Positions 45,061 through 58,800 of a stretch of DNA of 64,000 bases are shown piece after piece. The stretch covers positions 11,363,501 to 11,427,500 of the forward strand of contig QCXZ01000042.1 of NCBI GenBank assembly GCA_025024175.1. Direction: 5' to 3'. A program made the translations under genes and the position numbers. Source of the DNA: Rhyzopertha dominica (taxonomy: Eukaryota; Arthropoda; Insecta; Coleoptera; Bostrichidae). How positions within the stretch are numbered: the stretch's first letter is position 1; the number at the start of each line of letters is the position of its first letter. The notes under the pieces were generated by a model. It made no database searches. It was not told the DNA's origin and worked only from the letters and a program-made list of their open reading frames with translations.

Positions 45061-48000
45061 GGCACCGTATTTGTTTTTTACATTTTATAGCGCTAAAGTT
45101 GGAGTCTCCTACAGCTGTCTTACTGTAATAAAGTATGATCATCCAATATTAAACTTCTTTTTACGTAAAAAATCAAATCGTTCTTAAACTTCTTTGTACC
45201 AAAACTACCGCCAAATTTATAAGCGTCAAACTGAATTGTCAAGTAACAATAATGTTTTCTTTGATTGCTTTCAAAGCTTACTATGCGATTAAAACATGTT
45301 TTAACTCCTTTGTTTTTGAAAAAAGTTGGTCCAGTAATATCACTTTAAACAGTAAAAAACAGCCTTTTCGGTAGTTCCTAAAATGCCCATAGAGAACATG
45401 TAAAACATTAATTACTATGTATATATTAAAATGATTTTTTTATATATAACTGTTTTATATTATGTCTGTATATTTATACGTCTCTTTACAATTCGTAATG
45501 CTCCAAAATCAGAATACATTATGGACAATTTTCGGTATATGCAATTCATAAATTCTACAAGACTCAACAAACAAGAGCAATTATCACTTCTTTCACCTAC
45601 AACAATTTGTGGTCAATGTAATGGACAAGCATGCCTCAATGCTTCACCATATCCACATGAGAAAGTGAATATGTAACTGAGGTCCTTGAAGCCTAATACA
45701 ACTGACACTGATGGGAAAGACGATGATGAAGAAGAAGAATATTAATCTGCATGCTTGCCGTTAATTGCAAAAATAAAAGGGAAAATTGTTTCTTACGTTT
45801 GAACCTGAAATTTAATAAATTTAAAATAAACCTAACAAAAACGTCATTAAAATATATTTAAATTATTCACATTATTAATATGATTTAACTAAATATGATT
45901 GAATGGGTGTTTTCGTTTTTGTGATTCCTTTTGGAAGTATTCTGATGTAAAGTATTTTTGAGTAATAAGAAACATTCACCTTTGACATCTGATATTTCTC
46001 TCTTAAATTCGTCAGTTATTAACCTTTAATGATAACTGTGTAGTCAGCACCATTCGTATTTAAGAAACTTATTTAACCTACATCTTGTATCGCATTGAGT
46101 TGCAGGCTTTATAACACCTACCTCATTTGCGCTCAAACAGTTTAATTTATACATTAGTGATGAGGTTCCTAATTGCTTCTTAGCACTAATAACATAATCA
46201 GATGCCCCATTAGGTAACTATTAAATACTTATATTATTTTAATTGGCGTTACATCATTAAAATCCTGCTCGAACCACTTCATTTCCAATAGTAGCCATCA
46301 CTCGATTGTTTCGTGTAATAGCTACTACAGACACGCAGATAATTAATTTGGTGTATTGCACTTCGCGTGAATAAGGCTTCCTCTGCGTTCTTATTATTTA
46401 GGTATACGTCGAATCCTTCGCTTTTATATATAAGAGTGGAAAATTAGTGCTATAAAGTACAATAACTCCATAAAGAAATTAAATGTTAGAAACATTTTCA
46501 GGGATCTTCCATTGGAGGGTAGTTTAAAAATACATTAGACTACACAGAGTGTTTATAGTAACAGCGACGACATATAAGTAATTTTTTTAAACTGACACCC
46601 TGTATTTCTAAATCCTAATTAAAAATGCTTTTAAGGATGCCTTGTGGATCTGTTAAATTATGCACAAAACATTAATAAAACTTAAGTTACAAGGCTTAGC
46701 TAGAATAATCTCAGTAGCCGTGATTTTGATCTGACGAACAGTGTTACCTTATACCTTTAATGCTCTGAAGTTTTGCAGGGGACCACCAGGTTTTCTTTTC
46801 TTTAATGGATGGATGGATGGATGGATGGATTTTGACAAGTCTTGGAGTTTATTTGATTTTTATCGAGTTGGCTCTGGAAAGGGCAGTATATTTGTATAGC
46901 AAATACAGATCATTTTTAATTTAGAATCAAGTACATGTTCATCTTTAAAGCATTTTTACGTATAGAAGGTAATAAGAACACGTAACTCTTTTTTTTTCGT
47001 TTGTACTACTTTTTATCAGTAGATATTTTTGTAGGCCTATTTGTTGGCCTATTTGGCCAAAGCGCCACCTAGGTAGGTAAAGGTTTCCTGTACAATCTTG
47101 TCACCACTAAACAATTTTTGTCACTTGCACCAAGTATGCAATCATTTGCGTCACTTCATCAAGCTAAAAATTTATTTGGATTAGGTTTCGTTTATAAGGA
47201 ATACAAAAATACTTGTGACAGGACAGAGGAAAATGAATTTCTTTTATAATTTTTTTAAATATTTAAAGTTAACTGTTGAGGTTGCATTGTATGTATTTCG
47301 ATACCAGTAATACCGTCTCATTTTCTTAAAATAATGCGATTTCTTTAAAGAAATGTTAATTTTACACATGGTTTAAGTAAAAATGAAGTTTGAATAATTC
47401 AATTAATACAATAAAGAAAACTACGTTATTTCATTTAGAAATCTCCAAAAATTAGCGATTTAGAACGCCCCATATACCAAAAACTGTTTTCCAAATTTCA
47501 ATCATAGTTACTACGATTATTTTGACTAACTTTAGTTTTATTTATTTTTTTGATTTCTCGACAACTCCTCAAAGTGTCTTCAAAAAGAATCCTCTGGCGT
47601 AGAAAGCATTTTCGTTAAATAAGGAAGGTTAGGCATACGTAACTAAATATTTGATACATATACCGAAAGTGTTATCGAAAACGAAAGGCCGCCACTTTAA
47701 CTGCGCCTGACAGGACTTCCACAAGTAAGAATAAAATTCAGTTTACGGCATACTTTAAATTAATTTAATAATATAAATTTATATTAAAATAAAGATCTGC
47801 CAAAATTTGCGGTTGAAATAAACTCCTAAAGCGTAAAGTCTTGTTTGTTAGTGTTATACAGAATAAGAATTTTTTTATCAGTAACTTACAATCATGCAAG
47901 TTTGCTGTTCGACTTGGAGTTTTTTACGTTTTTTATCGGCGAAAGCAGCTGCGCAATTTATACTTGCAACTGCTGACAAAACTTGCTAAAAACTTCGAAA

Positions 48001-50332
48001 AGTGCATTCTTATTTTTAGCTGACAAAAGACATGATTTTGAATCACTTTTACCTACAGCGTTTTGCTCTATTTCTAATCCTAGTTAGCTTTTAAATAATA
48101 AAAATAAGTTCACCGCAGCGACCACGAGTAGGTCTAAATCGACAGCATGTATATTTTAAAAACAATAACCAAAGTAACACATTTGCACCTAAAATGTCAT
48201 ATATAGCACTTCAAGTGTGCATTTAAGGTTTTCGTACTATCTACCAGGTAATTTACAATAAAACATGGCATGTAGACAAAAAAATAGGATAGTTGTTATG
48301 ATTTGAGTTAGAAATTTTAAAGCAAGAGACTTCAACAAAGCCATTGTGATGCACAAATCAACAACTAAATTTTCCTCAAAACCTATAGGTTGTACGGGGT
48401 AGATGCCGGCTAACCCAATGGACATGGGCTGGGTTAAATACAAGAAATGCCTTAGCGCCACTTGGTTTAGCTACCCCCTTGCGTAGCGAAAAAAAACAAG
48501 AAATTTCCAGGTAAGTATAACGAGTTGAAATTACAAAAAAAAAACACTGGTAATATTTAAGTAAATTTAATATCTCCCGAAAAATAAGGTTATAATATCA
48601 GGTAAGTTAATTATAAGTGAGAATAAACAAAATAACTTATCCGCAGCGCAAATTGACGAATTTTTCCTTCCCGCGTAATCCAATTCAAATCACTTACTAA
48701 TAAATCGTATAATTACAAAAAAAAACAAACGAGTCAAAAAATCTCAATGAATTTGACTGTTGGGATAGACAACTATAAATCGCGTTAATATGCTTCTGAC
48801 GGATAAAAAAATGACAAAATGATCAATTCCGTTACCGGACGTGTACACGTGCAGTTCACAAGTAACGATTTTACTAATTACTAAACAAATTTCATAAATA
48901 TAAATAGTTTAACGATTTTAATGAATCAAGAGAAACAATAGCTAATTTCGTTAAATTCAAATGTCCGTGAATATAAAGTTTTCACGAATAGCAAGTTAAA
49001 AAAAACTTATCTGGCTCTTTCTTTATTTCCGGGATTCTCTAGGCTGGTTATGGCTTAGGGATGGACATGAACGACGATTGTGCTGTTCCTGATATTACGG
49101 TGACAATCCTTCAGGATACCCCACAGAATCGAGCACGAGAGTTCAGACGATCAACACGGGAACGAAATTGTACCTCCTTATTAAAGGCACATAGATGATG
49201 ACGACTCCAAAACTTATCACCAAGTAAAAGCAATTTATGCCTGTATTAAAAACCCTCTTCAGTCGAGGATTTTGGCTCGAAAACGTTATTGCTCGTGAAT
49301 TTTAATCCTGCCGAACTGCAGATCGAAGATCCAGGCACTCAATTGGACACTTCTTCGAACGCATAGTGTAGTATCTCCCTCAATAAGTAAGGAATCTTGT
49401 TGAAGATTTTTCACTTGCCCTATCGCTATTCACCTTTAACCACAACGCTGTTTAGGATTCTAAAATCGAGCGTTTTTTGCTGAATCGCTGACTTATCACG
49501 CGCAAAAAGTGCGGACCAAAGACACAAAACAAATGTTCCAAAACGACACGCCTAGAGCCATCTTTCTCACGAAGAAGCATTACCACGCACAATTAAGCAG
49601 TTATGTTTATTAATTTTACGAAATGAGATTTTCAAATGCTATGATATATTTAACAATGGTGTTAATAAGCTATAGCTTTGCTTCCCTCGATTTTTAACCG
49701 TTACACCATGACACGAGTATGCAGCTTTTAGTTGAAAAAATCGTGCCACTCTATGCAAATCGAGTTTTAGTATATTTAGATAGCTTCCTCGATAACCTCC
49801 GTAAATGAAGAGCCTCCAAGGCAGTTATTTGCCTGCCTAATGGTTTTACTGCATGAGAGCCATTAGCGTTTCTAAAGTAAGAAATGACAGCGTAGGGGGT
49901 AATAAAAACAACGACGAGCCCACTAGCGCCTTCGCAGGCAAAGTCATCGGCAATAATCTGTAATCGGTATTTTATGGTCGTGGCCACTAACGTGCAAACT
50001 GAGGAATTCCTAGTTATGCTTGATTTTTAAAAGAAGGCTGTTTGATTTGATGCAAAAAGTCATCTTTGTAGCAACCGTGTAAATATTTTACAGAATAATA
50101 AAAACTTAAAGGTACAACCACATTTTTATATTGATTTCAAGGACCACAGATTTCAATTAACCCTGCGAAAAGCAACCTAAAGGGATTAACTCAACTTCTT
50201 GGAGGTCACCAAGCAGTTGCATTTCTTCAAACTGTCCTTTCACTAATGTATTGTAACAATACGTTCGATAGTAGTTTGTACTATCATGTAGCATTTTTCT
50301 TGAAACCATATGGGCTCAAAACGAGGAGGTAA
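45061..50332. other. Long non-coding interval
   Basis: No gene was recognised in 5.3 kb. It includes a (TGGA)6 microsatellite at 46806-46830, a possible MITE edge near 46592 (CACCCTGTAT), and a GC-balanced patch at about 49020-49560 without open frames. A 78-codon minus frame at 49751-49987 has no recognised family. Confidence 0.4.
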
Positions 50333-51480
50333 TCACCGTGGATGTGTTTGTACAACTGCTCGGATGTGTCTGGATCTGTTGAGTGGATGTGTCTGGATGT
50401 GGATGGATGTGATTTGTAAATTTGGGCATGCTGCTAAAACCTGACCTAAAACCACGCGTTTCACTTCGCATTTTACGTTTGCTGGCTTTTTAATGAAAAT
50501 TGAAGCAGTGACAGACAAAATCGTGTAAAAATTACTCAAATTTCTAATGACCATGTATGGGTGTATTTTTGGTATATGCTACAGGGCGCCAAATAAAAAT
50601 AGTACTTTAATGGAGAGCGCATGTACATTCTTTCAAATATATTTAAAAAAAACCATTGACAATATTCACTTAAAACAGCAACAGTTACAACAAAGGTCTG
50701 GAATGCTTGGGCAATTTTTTTTTACTCTCCCTAAAGACAATAAAAAGATACATGCGCACTATTCCTGAAAAAAAAACAAACAGATCGTTATCCCTAGAAA
50801 CAATGAAATAATCTTAATTCATTCAAACAACTTGGAAGGATCAGTAAAGCTGTTGTGAGAAAAAATACTCTTGAATTTGAAACTAGTTTGGAAACAAGTG
50901 AAGATGAAGAAGGAATTGTCTTATGCAGAAGATAAAGATACCGAAAATTTGTCATTAGATGAAGATAAAAATAATAGTGTTAATATTATGCTTGAAAACT
51001 ATTGCAGTTCAGTTTGATGACCGCTGGTATCTGGGTTGGAAATTTAAATCGAAGAAATGTGGCTCGGAAAATTACAGAATAGAACTTTTTAGATATACAT
51101 TCTTCGAAGACAAAGTTCTTTTGAACTATTGATATATTCTTTTCCTTTACACTTTTTTATTATGTTATGTACGTTTAGGATTTCTTTTTTTGCATACTTA
51201 GACATATATTGTGTATTTCCTTTGTCCATGATCTATTATTATTTTACATGTGCAAAAAGTAGTAAAGTCTGTAAAGTCTATAAAACTCAGGATATGTAAA
51301 AAGTAATTCTTGGGGTTCTCTGTCTAAATAAGTGTGGATTAGCGCGAATAAGTCTTAATTTTGTAGGAGGTGTATGGATGTGGGTGGATATATATAGATA
51401 TGGGTGGATGTGGATGGATATACACGTTTGTCCATGGATGTATGTGGATGTGTTTGAGAAAATGGATGAGTTAGTACAAT
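50333..51480. repeat. GGATGTG minisatellite split by ~930 bp of other sequence
   Basis: GGATGTG-type units (GGATGTGTCTGGATGTGGA and similar) occupy 50337-50412, and a second block with the same units (GGTGGATGTGGATGGATA) occupies about 51365-51465. The DNA between includes a plus-strand coding-like stretch at 50850-51125 (TLEFETSLETSEDEEG, then QFDDRWYLGWKFKS) that resembles a transposon ORF I cannot name. The arrangement suggests an insertion into an existing minisatellite, but no target duplication was identified. Confidence 0.5.
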
Positions 51481-53105
51481 TTTGGGTGGGTGATTCCCCC
51501 TCAGCTCCAAATCAGCATCCAAATGTGTCCACACAAAATATGTGAGTATCAATCGGTATCCACTGCTAAACAGCCACTGCATCTACATTGTATCACTCGT
51601 TTTTGATGACAAGTTCTTGGTAATGTATCCATTGAAATGTAATTTATAATTAACCTTCATTATATGGTTTTGTAGATTTCGGGGGACTAGGCTCCAAAAT
51701 GATGACTGAGTACACATACCACGTGAACAGTTAAGACAAAACAAATAAAAAAAACACACCTGAAACCATATACTAGAAAGAGTTCCACAAAGAAGAACGA
51801 ATACAGTTAGTCTTCATTGTTTACCATCAGCCAGTTTAAATCATTTCCATAAAACTCTTCGGGCTTTTTGAGGATGTACGACAATAACTGCTTTAGATTT
51901 TTGTCTCTCAAACGACCTATTTGTTTATTTTAAACTATTTATTTTTACCTTGTCTTACATAGACCTAGTGACACTTCATGACACTATACAGCTAGCTTAG
52001 ATTAAGGTACGCCAAAATTTATTGAAATGAAGGGGGGTATTACTTACGTTACTATTGATAATTGTTGTTTACATTTCTGATCTAATGATTCATCGTTCTT
52101 ATGTTAACTAGTGCATGACTAAAAAGGAAAGACAAAAGGATGATAGGGTAGTGTTATCAGACGCGAATTCTTTACGAGAGCCTCAGAGAGAGAGAGAGAG
52201 AGAGTGTGTAATTATTTTGACAGATACAACACAGCAGCTAAAGCAGTACTAAGACAATGTACAGTGATGCAATATAATATTTGTCATGCGACAGTTTACT
52301 ACACGACAGTATTTTCAGATATTTTAGATACTATTCAAAACTAATTACACATTAAAAACTGTCCATAAGGTTCACTAATTGACTATATACTCTGGATCAA
52401 GGAACTGTCCACTTCATTAAGAATTAACAACACATTTAAACTTACATAAGCCCCAGGTACAATTCATAAATTATAACCTTCATCTCCCAAAAAAAAATCC
52501 GCATGCGGTTTCCTCATTATAACGACAGTATTTATTATCCATCGCTTCGACAAATCCTGAAGAGAAACAAGAAAGCCAAGCAAGTACATAATTAACGTGT
52601 TCAAGAAATTCCTGATTCACAAAACATAAATCGCGCTTCTTGCATGTGTCTCCGAAAGAACGGTTCCATTGATGGAACCAAAAACCATAAGCAAGGACGT
52701 AACCGTTAGCATATAATAGCGGATGGTGGCGATGTTGCCAAGAGATGAAAAGTGTACTCCAGTTTGGGTGTTTGGGTATTATTATGTTTGAACCGTTTAT
52801 TTAAATGTATTTGGGTTTTACGCTAACATAAATATTGTATCTAATAATTCAGAGACTTAAGCAAACAAAAGACGCAGCTCGTACATTTAGTACATTTAGT
52901 GGTTATTTTATTCTCGTCGAATTAATAAAGCACATAAATTTATTAATTCATAAAACATAAAATAAGATAACTTTTTTTGGGGTACATCTAAAAGATAAAA
53001 TAGAACACCGATCCATATCTCCAAGTGAATATTAGTGATTATCTCTTTTCGTGTATATTAAACTGCTCAAAATTTATCAACTTTATTTAATAATAAGTAA
53101 AGAGC
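51481..53105. other. Non-coding interval
   Basis: Includes a (GA)10 microsatellite at 52184-52204. A unique, GC-balanced patch at 52600-52750 has no coding content. Confidence 0.4.
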
Positions 53106-53132
53106 TTTAGGCTAGAATGTAGCCATCGTCAG
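53106..53132 (-). other. Degenerate hammerhead-like motif
   Basis: Minus strand: CTGACGA, then stem TGGCTA/TAGCC closed by a 5-nt loop, then TAAA in place of GAAA. The flanks (GCTCTTTACTTATTATTAAATAA) resemble those of the motif at 9541-9564, so both come from one Penelope family. The G-to-T change would disable a hammerhead. Confidence 0.5.
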
Positions 53133-53749
53133 TAGCATATACTTAAATTAATTATTCAAATAAATTTCACATGAAAAACTGACGTCAGAATGGAAGCAAA
53201 CAGATTGACCTCAAAGATTCTAGCTGATAGCGCTTTATCTATTACTAAATAGAGTTTTATAATTAATATACAAGATTAATATCCACTTGGTGATACGGAT
53301 CTATTTTAAATGAAGCTACTGGTGATGTACTGATCAAGAAATACTTGCATTATTTGTGGGAACATAACAAACTGCTTCTGAAGATTTGGTTCCTAAAACA
53401 ACATCTGGTACCTGTTTTTGTAGCTGTCAAATTATCATAGAACATCGTATATAGCAGAACAAACTCAAAGAACCTGGTTAAAAACAGAAGTTAAGGCCCA
53501 TTTTAAGAAACTTAATTTAGTCAGCATTTATTTAAAATTTATGTACTTTAAATTATTTTCAAAGCTCAATTATATTGAGTTCTGTAGTTTAGATAGTATT
53601 TTAAGGGATATTGTTGCATTTGAATCAAACATTCTTCATCTCAAACTGATAATTAAGTTAATAAAACCTACATTTTCGTAAAAAACGTGATTTTAAAAAC
53701 ACTTTAATTCAAGAAAAAAATCAGATAATAGTAATCACTTACCAAATAT

Positions 53750-54430
53750 GTGTATTGATGGAAGTTCATAAATATTTTGAAAACTACATTCAAAAACCTG
53801 TATTCAAAACTCACTCTAATTCAAATAAATATTTTTCTTTTCATCGTAGAATCTTAAATTTATCAAAATATAGTTTCTCAGAAAATGAATTAAGGATTTT
53901 AAATTAAGGTTTAAAATTTATTCCTCCTAAGTAAGCTGCTTGTGGTTAATTGCGAATCAATTTTAGATAACTTCAACCAAGATATTAAAATACCTTTAAT
54001 TCTTTGCACAAACTCATTTAAACAAAAATCTAATTAGCTAAATGGTTCAATTTGATCCTGCGCGAAGTGTTGAATTTTGAAAATTCTTTTCCCATTAAAA
54101 ATACACTGGAATTGACCAACAAACTTTTGTAATTCCCCAAGACCCTTCCCATGTTTCTTACAATGTAAACGATTTATTTCCATCTATTCCTCCTAAAGGT
54201 CGTTTAAAAATATTACACATTGTACCAAATATTCAAAATTAAATTATTTAGAAATTTTGGAAATGTGTAATGGACATTTTCTGGACAGTGTTTAAAGTAT
54301 CTTTTGGATGTTGGTATATCCGAGTTATAAATACCAACAATAATTTAGTATCTATTTCTGCNTTATATTAAAACTATTAAAGCTGAACNTGATACCTTCT
54401 TACATGTAGCCATATTGAACCTAACTACCA
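53750..54430 (+). mobile_element. Penelope-like element, N-terminal RT fragment
   Basis: Plus-strand blocks in shifting frames match Penelope RT: FSENELRILN and GLKFIPPK near 53875-53930, EVLNFENSFPIKNTLELTNK near 54065-54125, and NVNDLFPSIPPKGRLKIL near 54163-54216, the DLFPSIP motif specific to this class. The catalytic YVDD region is not present. Ns at 54362 and 54389 and many stops show a dead copy. It is on the opposite strand to the hammerhead-like motif at 53106-53132, so the two may be separate insertions. Confidence 0.7.
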
Positions 54431-56489
54431 AATATATCTTAACAATGTTATTAACTTGAAACTTACTTTATTAAAAGTATTACGCAGAATTTACAACCGT
54501 CTGTGAGAAAATAGCCTTTTTTACACTATATTGATTTATTTATTTTATAACATTTATGTTTCATTTACGTGTATAAAGGTATGCTGAATAGACAGGACTT
54601 TCTGAAAAACTGTATGCAAGCAGCCAGTATTATTTANCCATCAAGAGNGAGGTNCCTAAAGGTTTCAGCTTTCCATATTATCGGTTTAAAAAAATAAACG
54701 CCAAACTATATCCTTAGAATTCATCAAAGTACACCATAACTCCATGTATTTTAAACATTCCTACAAAACATAACGCCGTTAAGAACAAAGGGAGTCACAT
54801 GAAATTGTGTATAGGTATAATGACAACCAACAACATAGCCAGTTAGCTTCAGTCGGGTTAGGCCAAATCAGTCTTTGTCAAAATACCTGAGGGTGGAGTT
54901 TTTTTTATTTGATGATAATTCCAATTAAATCGAATTAAATGCTAAAATTGAAGAGCTGCAGATTGGCAGTAACCTGGTCTATCACAGAAATTAGGAGATA
55001 TTCTTTAAATTTCGAGTCTTATTCTGGATTCTAGCTCTTACAGATTTCGTGGTTTTTTTGTACACCCAAAATTTTAAATGACACCCGACGAAAAAACCCA
55101 GTGGACTTAAATCAGACATTGCTTTACATTTTTGTAAAATTATCGTCAAATGAATAAAANCCAGTATCGGCGCATTATGTCGTTTACTTGAAAACACGAT
55201 TTTTCACAAAAAAATCAAATCATTCAACATAACACCAGGTAATTTCAGGAATAAATAAACTATATAAATCCGCAAGAAACTGCTTAGTTGCCTTAACAAA
55301 AAAAAAAGNAAATACGATGCCATTGCTATAAAATAATTTGTTAGTGTTTCACTCCTCACNGTTCTNTATTATTCATTTATTGTGTATATTGCGCATATAT
55401 ACGTTCAACTCAACATTAATTTATTGTCAAATTAGAGCCTACAAACATAGATATACTTGTTTAAAAAAGAACAGCTATTGGATACATTCAAATTGCAACA
55501 CGTCACATTTACCAGGAATGTCACAATCGAAACAAAATCGTAAGCAATAAACACGGCAAGTTCAATCGCGGTAAACATTTTTATACGGCATAGAACCTCG
55601 CGGGTTGCGTAAGGATTTTGAATTCCGTCAGCACAAATACCATAAAGAGGGTCGACAGAAGGCGTAGCACCACCGTAGGCCGTTGAACCCGGGATAAGTT
55701 AAAAGTGGACGGACCTGCCCGCTTAACTCTTCCTGTCGCAGATAAAATTACTAAATTTATTATAAAAATAGCCTTCTTACCCTCGGTGAACCCGCGTACG
55801 CCGTGAGAACGGGGTATTCTTCTGTTTTTATCGGGTGTGCGTTGTTTGAATCTTAATCTTGAGAAGAGATTATATGGGTGGCTTCTTTAACGTGAATGTT
55901 TATGAAAATATAAAAAGAAAATTTATCCACAATCTATACGGTCCATAATTCTGTTTTGAGACATCAGTTGACTATACATTAAAGAAATAACAAAAAAAAT
56001 ATTATATTAATCATCATCATATTTGCAGGAAATACGAAAAGATATTTCTGTAATATAGCACAAACTACACAAAGCATCCTGAACATAGATCCGAGGGCAA
56101 CACAAGCCCATCCACAAATACAAGTATTTAACGCACTAATCCTAGTGGACGATATACCAGCAGATATAAATAAAAAATATTACAAATCTAAAAAATAAAA
56201 CATCACGTGATATAAACAGTAAAAATACTAAAAAGCATTGCCCATATCATCTACCAACTGAAGTTGTGCATGGGCCTATGGGTAATTAAAACTCCGCGTC
56301 TGCTCTCGTTTCCGAAATATAGGCACATCATTGTACAATTTATTGCTTCTGAGTTGAGAAAAGTGTGATAACAAACTTGGGTCCTGCAAAAAACTTTGCG
56401 ATAAAAACCATATTCGTTATTGCTAAGTAAGAACAAAAACTCCAGGTGTCTCCATTTTCCTCGTGACTGGTGATAATTTTCATTCAGTT
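54431..56489. other. Non-coding interval with one GC-balanced island
   Basis: Scattered Ns (54637-54653, 55160, 55309, 55360, 55366) indicate poor assembly. At about 55540-55850 a unique GC-richer island (AACCTCGCGGGTTGCGTAAG, GTGAACCCGCGTACGCCGTG) has no open frame and may be regulatory. Nothing else was recognised. Confidence 0.4.
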
Positions 56490-57470
56490 AATGAATGATT
56501 ATGGAGGTAGAATGCGAAGTTATTCGGAAGTAGTTGCATTCTACAATGCAATTCAAGAATCAACAGTCATTAAAACATTGCAACGACGAAACCGGCGGTG
56601 TTAAAAATCGTCAAAAACCAGGACGTCTAAAGCTTGCTATTAGTGAAAAAAGTAGCTTAGATGTCATTTTAGCTGTGCAAGAGAATCCCAAGTGTTCCGT
56701 ACAACAGCGTGCTCTCACTCACCATATTAGTAAAAGATCTGTTCGGAAAATTAAAAAAAAGAGAAGTTTCATCCATACAAAACTCACTTATTACCTACAA
56801 CTGACTGACTGAAATGATTTCGATCGTAGGATAGGAATATGATGAAAATAGAAACATTTTAAATTGGATTATGTTTTCTGATGGAGCGACTTTTGCCTCA
56901 ATGGTAATGTGAATAGACATAATTGCAGANATTGATCGGACACAAATCCACATTGGATGGAACAAGTCCACACACAACACCCTCTGAAAGTGAATGTCTG
57001 GTGTGGTATTATCGGTGAACACATTATTGGGCCGTTTTTCATCGATGGAAATTTGAATGCTGTCAGGTATTTACAGCTCTTGCGCGAACACATTATACCA
57101 GAACTTATTCCCCTGTTCTCTAATCATGAAAATGCGTCCTTCTGAACAGATTTGGTTTCAGCAAAATGGTGCAGCGCCCCATTTTGCAGTCAACGTTCGT
57201 GGATATTTAAATGCGCTATTTCCAAATTCCATATTGGTATGCGCGGAGCGATAGAATGCCCAGCACGTTCCCCTGATCTGACGCCGCTTGATTTTTTCCT
57301 GTGGAGGTATCTGAAAAATCCTATTTGTGCTGATCGGCCACATAATGCAGAAGATTTAAAAGGACAAATCAGGGCAGAAATTCAGAACTTACGTCCAAAT
57401 ATTCTACAAAGAACATTATTACAAATTTATTACCACGATTCTGTTATAACTTTAAATGGTGGGATCTAAC
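56490..57470 (+). mobile_element. Tc1/mariner-type transposon (DD41D-like), second family, degenerate
   Basis: Blocks in order: YSEVVAFYNAIQ near 56519, GGVKNRQKPGRLKLAISEKS near 56598, DVILAVQENPKCSVQQ, HTQHPLKVNVWCGIIGEHII near 56963, QQNGAAPHFAVNVRGYLNAL near 57160 (Asp changed to Asn), and CPARSPDLTPLDFFLWRYLK near 57258. The spacing from the QQN residue to the PLD Asp fits 41 residues once the frameshift near 57236 is allowed for. The first catalytic Asp region is frameshifted, with an N at 56930. It differs from the 6458/16800 family. Confidence 0.8.
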
Positions 57471-58399
57471 ACGTATGCGTGCGCCGTCCAGCTGCAGTGG
57501 AGACGGGGTGGGTCAACAAGGTGATGATAAGGGGCGCCAAATAGTTTTGTAGCACACACACACACAAATTTCGTTGGAGGAATTTCAAAACTAATAAACA
57601 CAATTACCTCCAAAACGTAGCCTGGTCTTTCATTCACTGCCCAACAATAAAAAAAATATCGTACAACAGAATAACAATATATTAAGACTAATAATGCAAC
57701 AAACGAGAATGAGAACAGAAACTTAATACTAGGTTGTTTACGTAAACTCCCTTCACAAAATTTTGGATACAATAACTAACTAAATTTTCGATGTCACCGT
57801 GACGCGACTAATGTCAAGTGGGGGGTACTCACTGGGACCTTCCCAAAAATTACTTTCAAGTAGCACACACGAGGACCTCCCCTTTCTCCGCCAGCTATCG
57901 GCGGCCACTGGATGGATCGGCGACACTCTGCCACGGCCTCTACACAAGCGTCAAACAGCCTCCACGAAAACACCAAAGCAATTTCAAAATCCAGTACCAA
58001 AAGAAACCCTATAATGTTACATTTAGCTCGATACTACTTATCATTTTTCCCTTACCTCAGACAAGAGGGTTTCTTGCTAACCGAAATAAATTCCAAATGA
58101 TAGATAAATTGATCCCTTACGGTAGCAGTTGATCCCAAACAATACTACTACCTACTAACAATCCCAGAATACGATCGACCACCCGTGAGTATAAGCTGCG
58201 GAATTCGCCTCTGCGTTCTTCAATAATTGGAAGAAATTCAGCTTCCCTCAAAAATTCTATCGTTCAATTATGACATTATTCAAAACAAATTTTTATTTTC
58301 TATCTAGGAAACCAAAACATAGATGACACAATGGATATAGGGAAACTTGATTATACGCAATTTAGACTACAATACTTATACAAATAAAAAAAAATGACC
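57471..58399. other. Non-coding interval
   Basis: Holds a short (CA)n run near 57555-57567 and a GC-rich patch at 57810-57990 that is open in several frames without family resemblance. Confidence 0.4.
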
Positions 58400-58800
58400 G
58401 TAATAACATGAGTTCATATATGGTGGCATACTGTCGGTTATCCGTATATACTTGCCGAACTAAGATACCCCAAAGGTTTTCAATTGGGTTCATGTCAGGT
58501 GAACAAAAGGGTCACTCTAACACTGTATTTTAGTTAACAAACCAAGCCATCGACTCTCTACTGACATGAATCCTCGCATTATCTTGTTGGAAAATGAAAT
58601 CTCTTTCGTAATTGTTATTTAAAAAAGGCAATAAATTTATCTCAAGAACTTGAATGTACTCTCTTCGTGTTGATGGGTAAGCCAATGTTAAAACGCCTGC
58701 TTTTGTAAAGGCACCACCTCCAAAGTTTTCTTTTGAAAGATACTCAAGTTCTCTCCTCAAATCTCGTCAATAACAATTGGGACCATCTGGACCATCAAGA
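58400..58800 (-). mobile_element. Tc1-like transposase fragment (DDE, NPIENLWG type)
   Basis: Minus strand: the 58530-58760 frame contains LEYLSKENFGGGAFTKAGVL and FIFQQDNARIHVSRES with the second catalytic Asp. Beyond a stop at about 58532-58534 it continues as CSPDMNPIENLWGILVRQVY with the catalytic Glu. There are 33 residues between Asp and Glu in this decayed copy, close to the 34 of Tc1-type enzymes. Two in-frame stops lie between them. The N-terminal half is missing. Confidence 0.8.
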
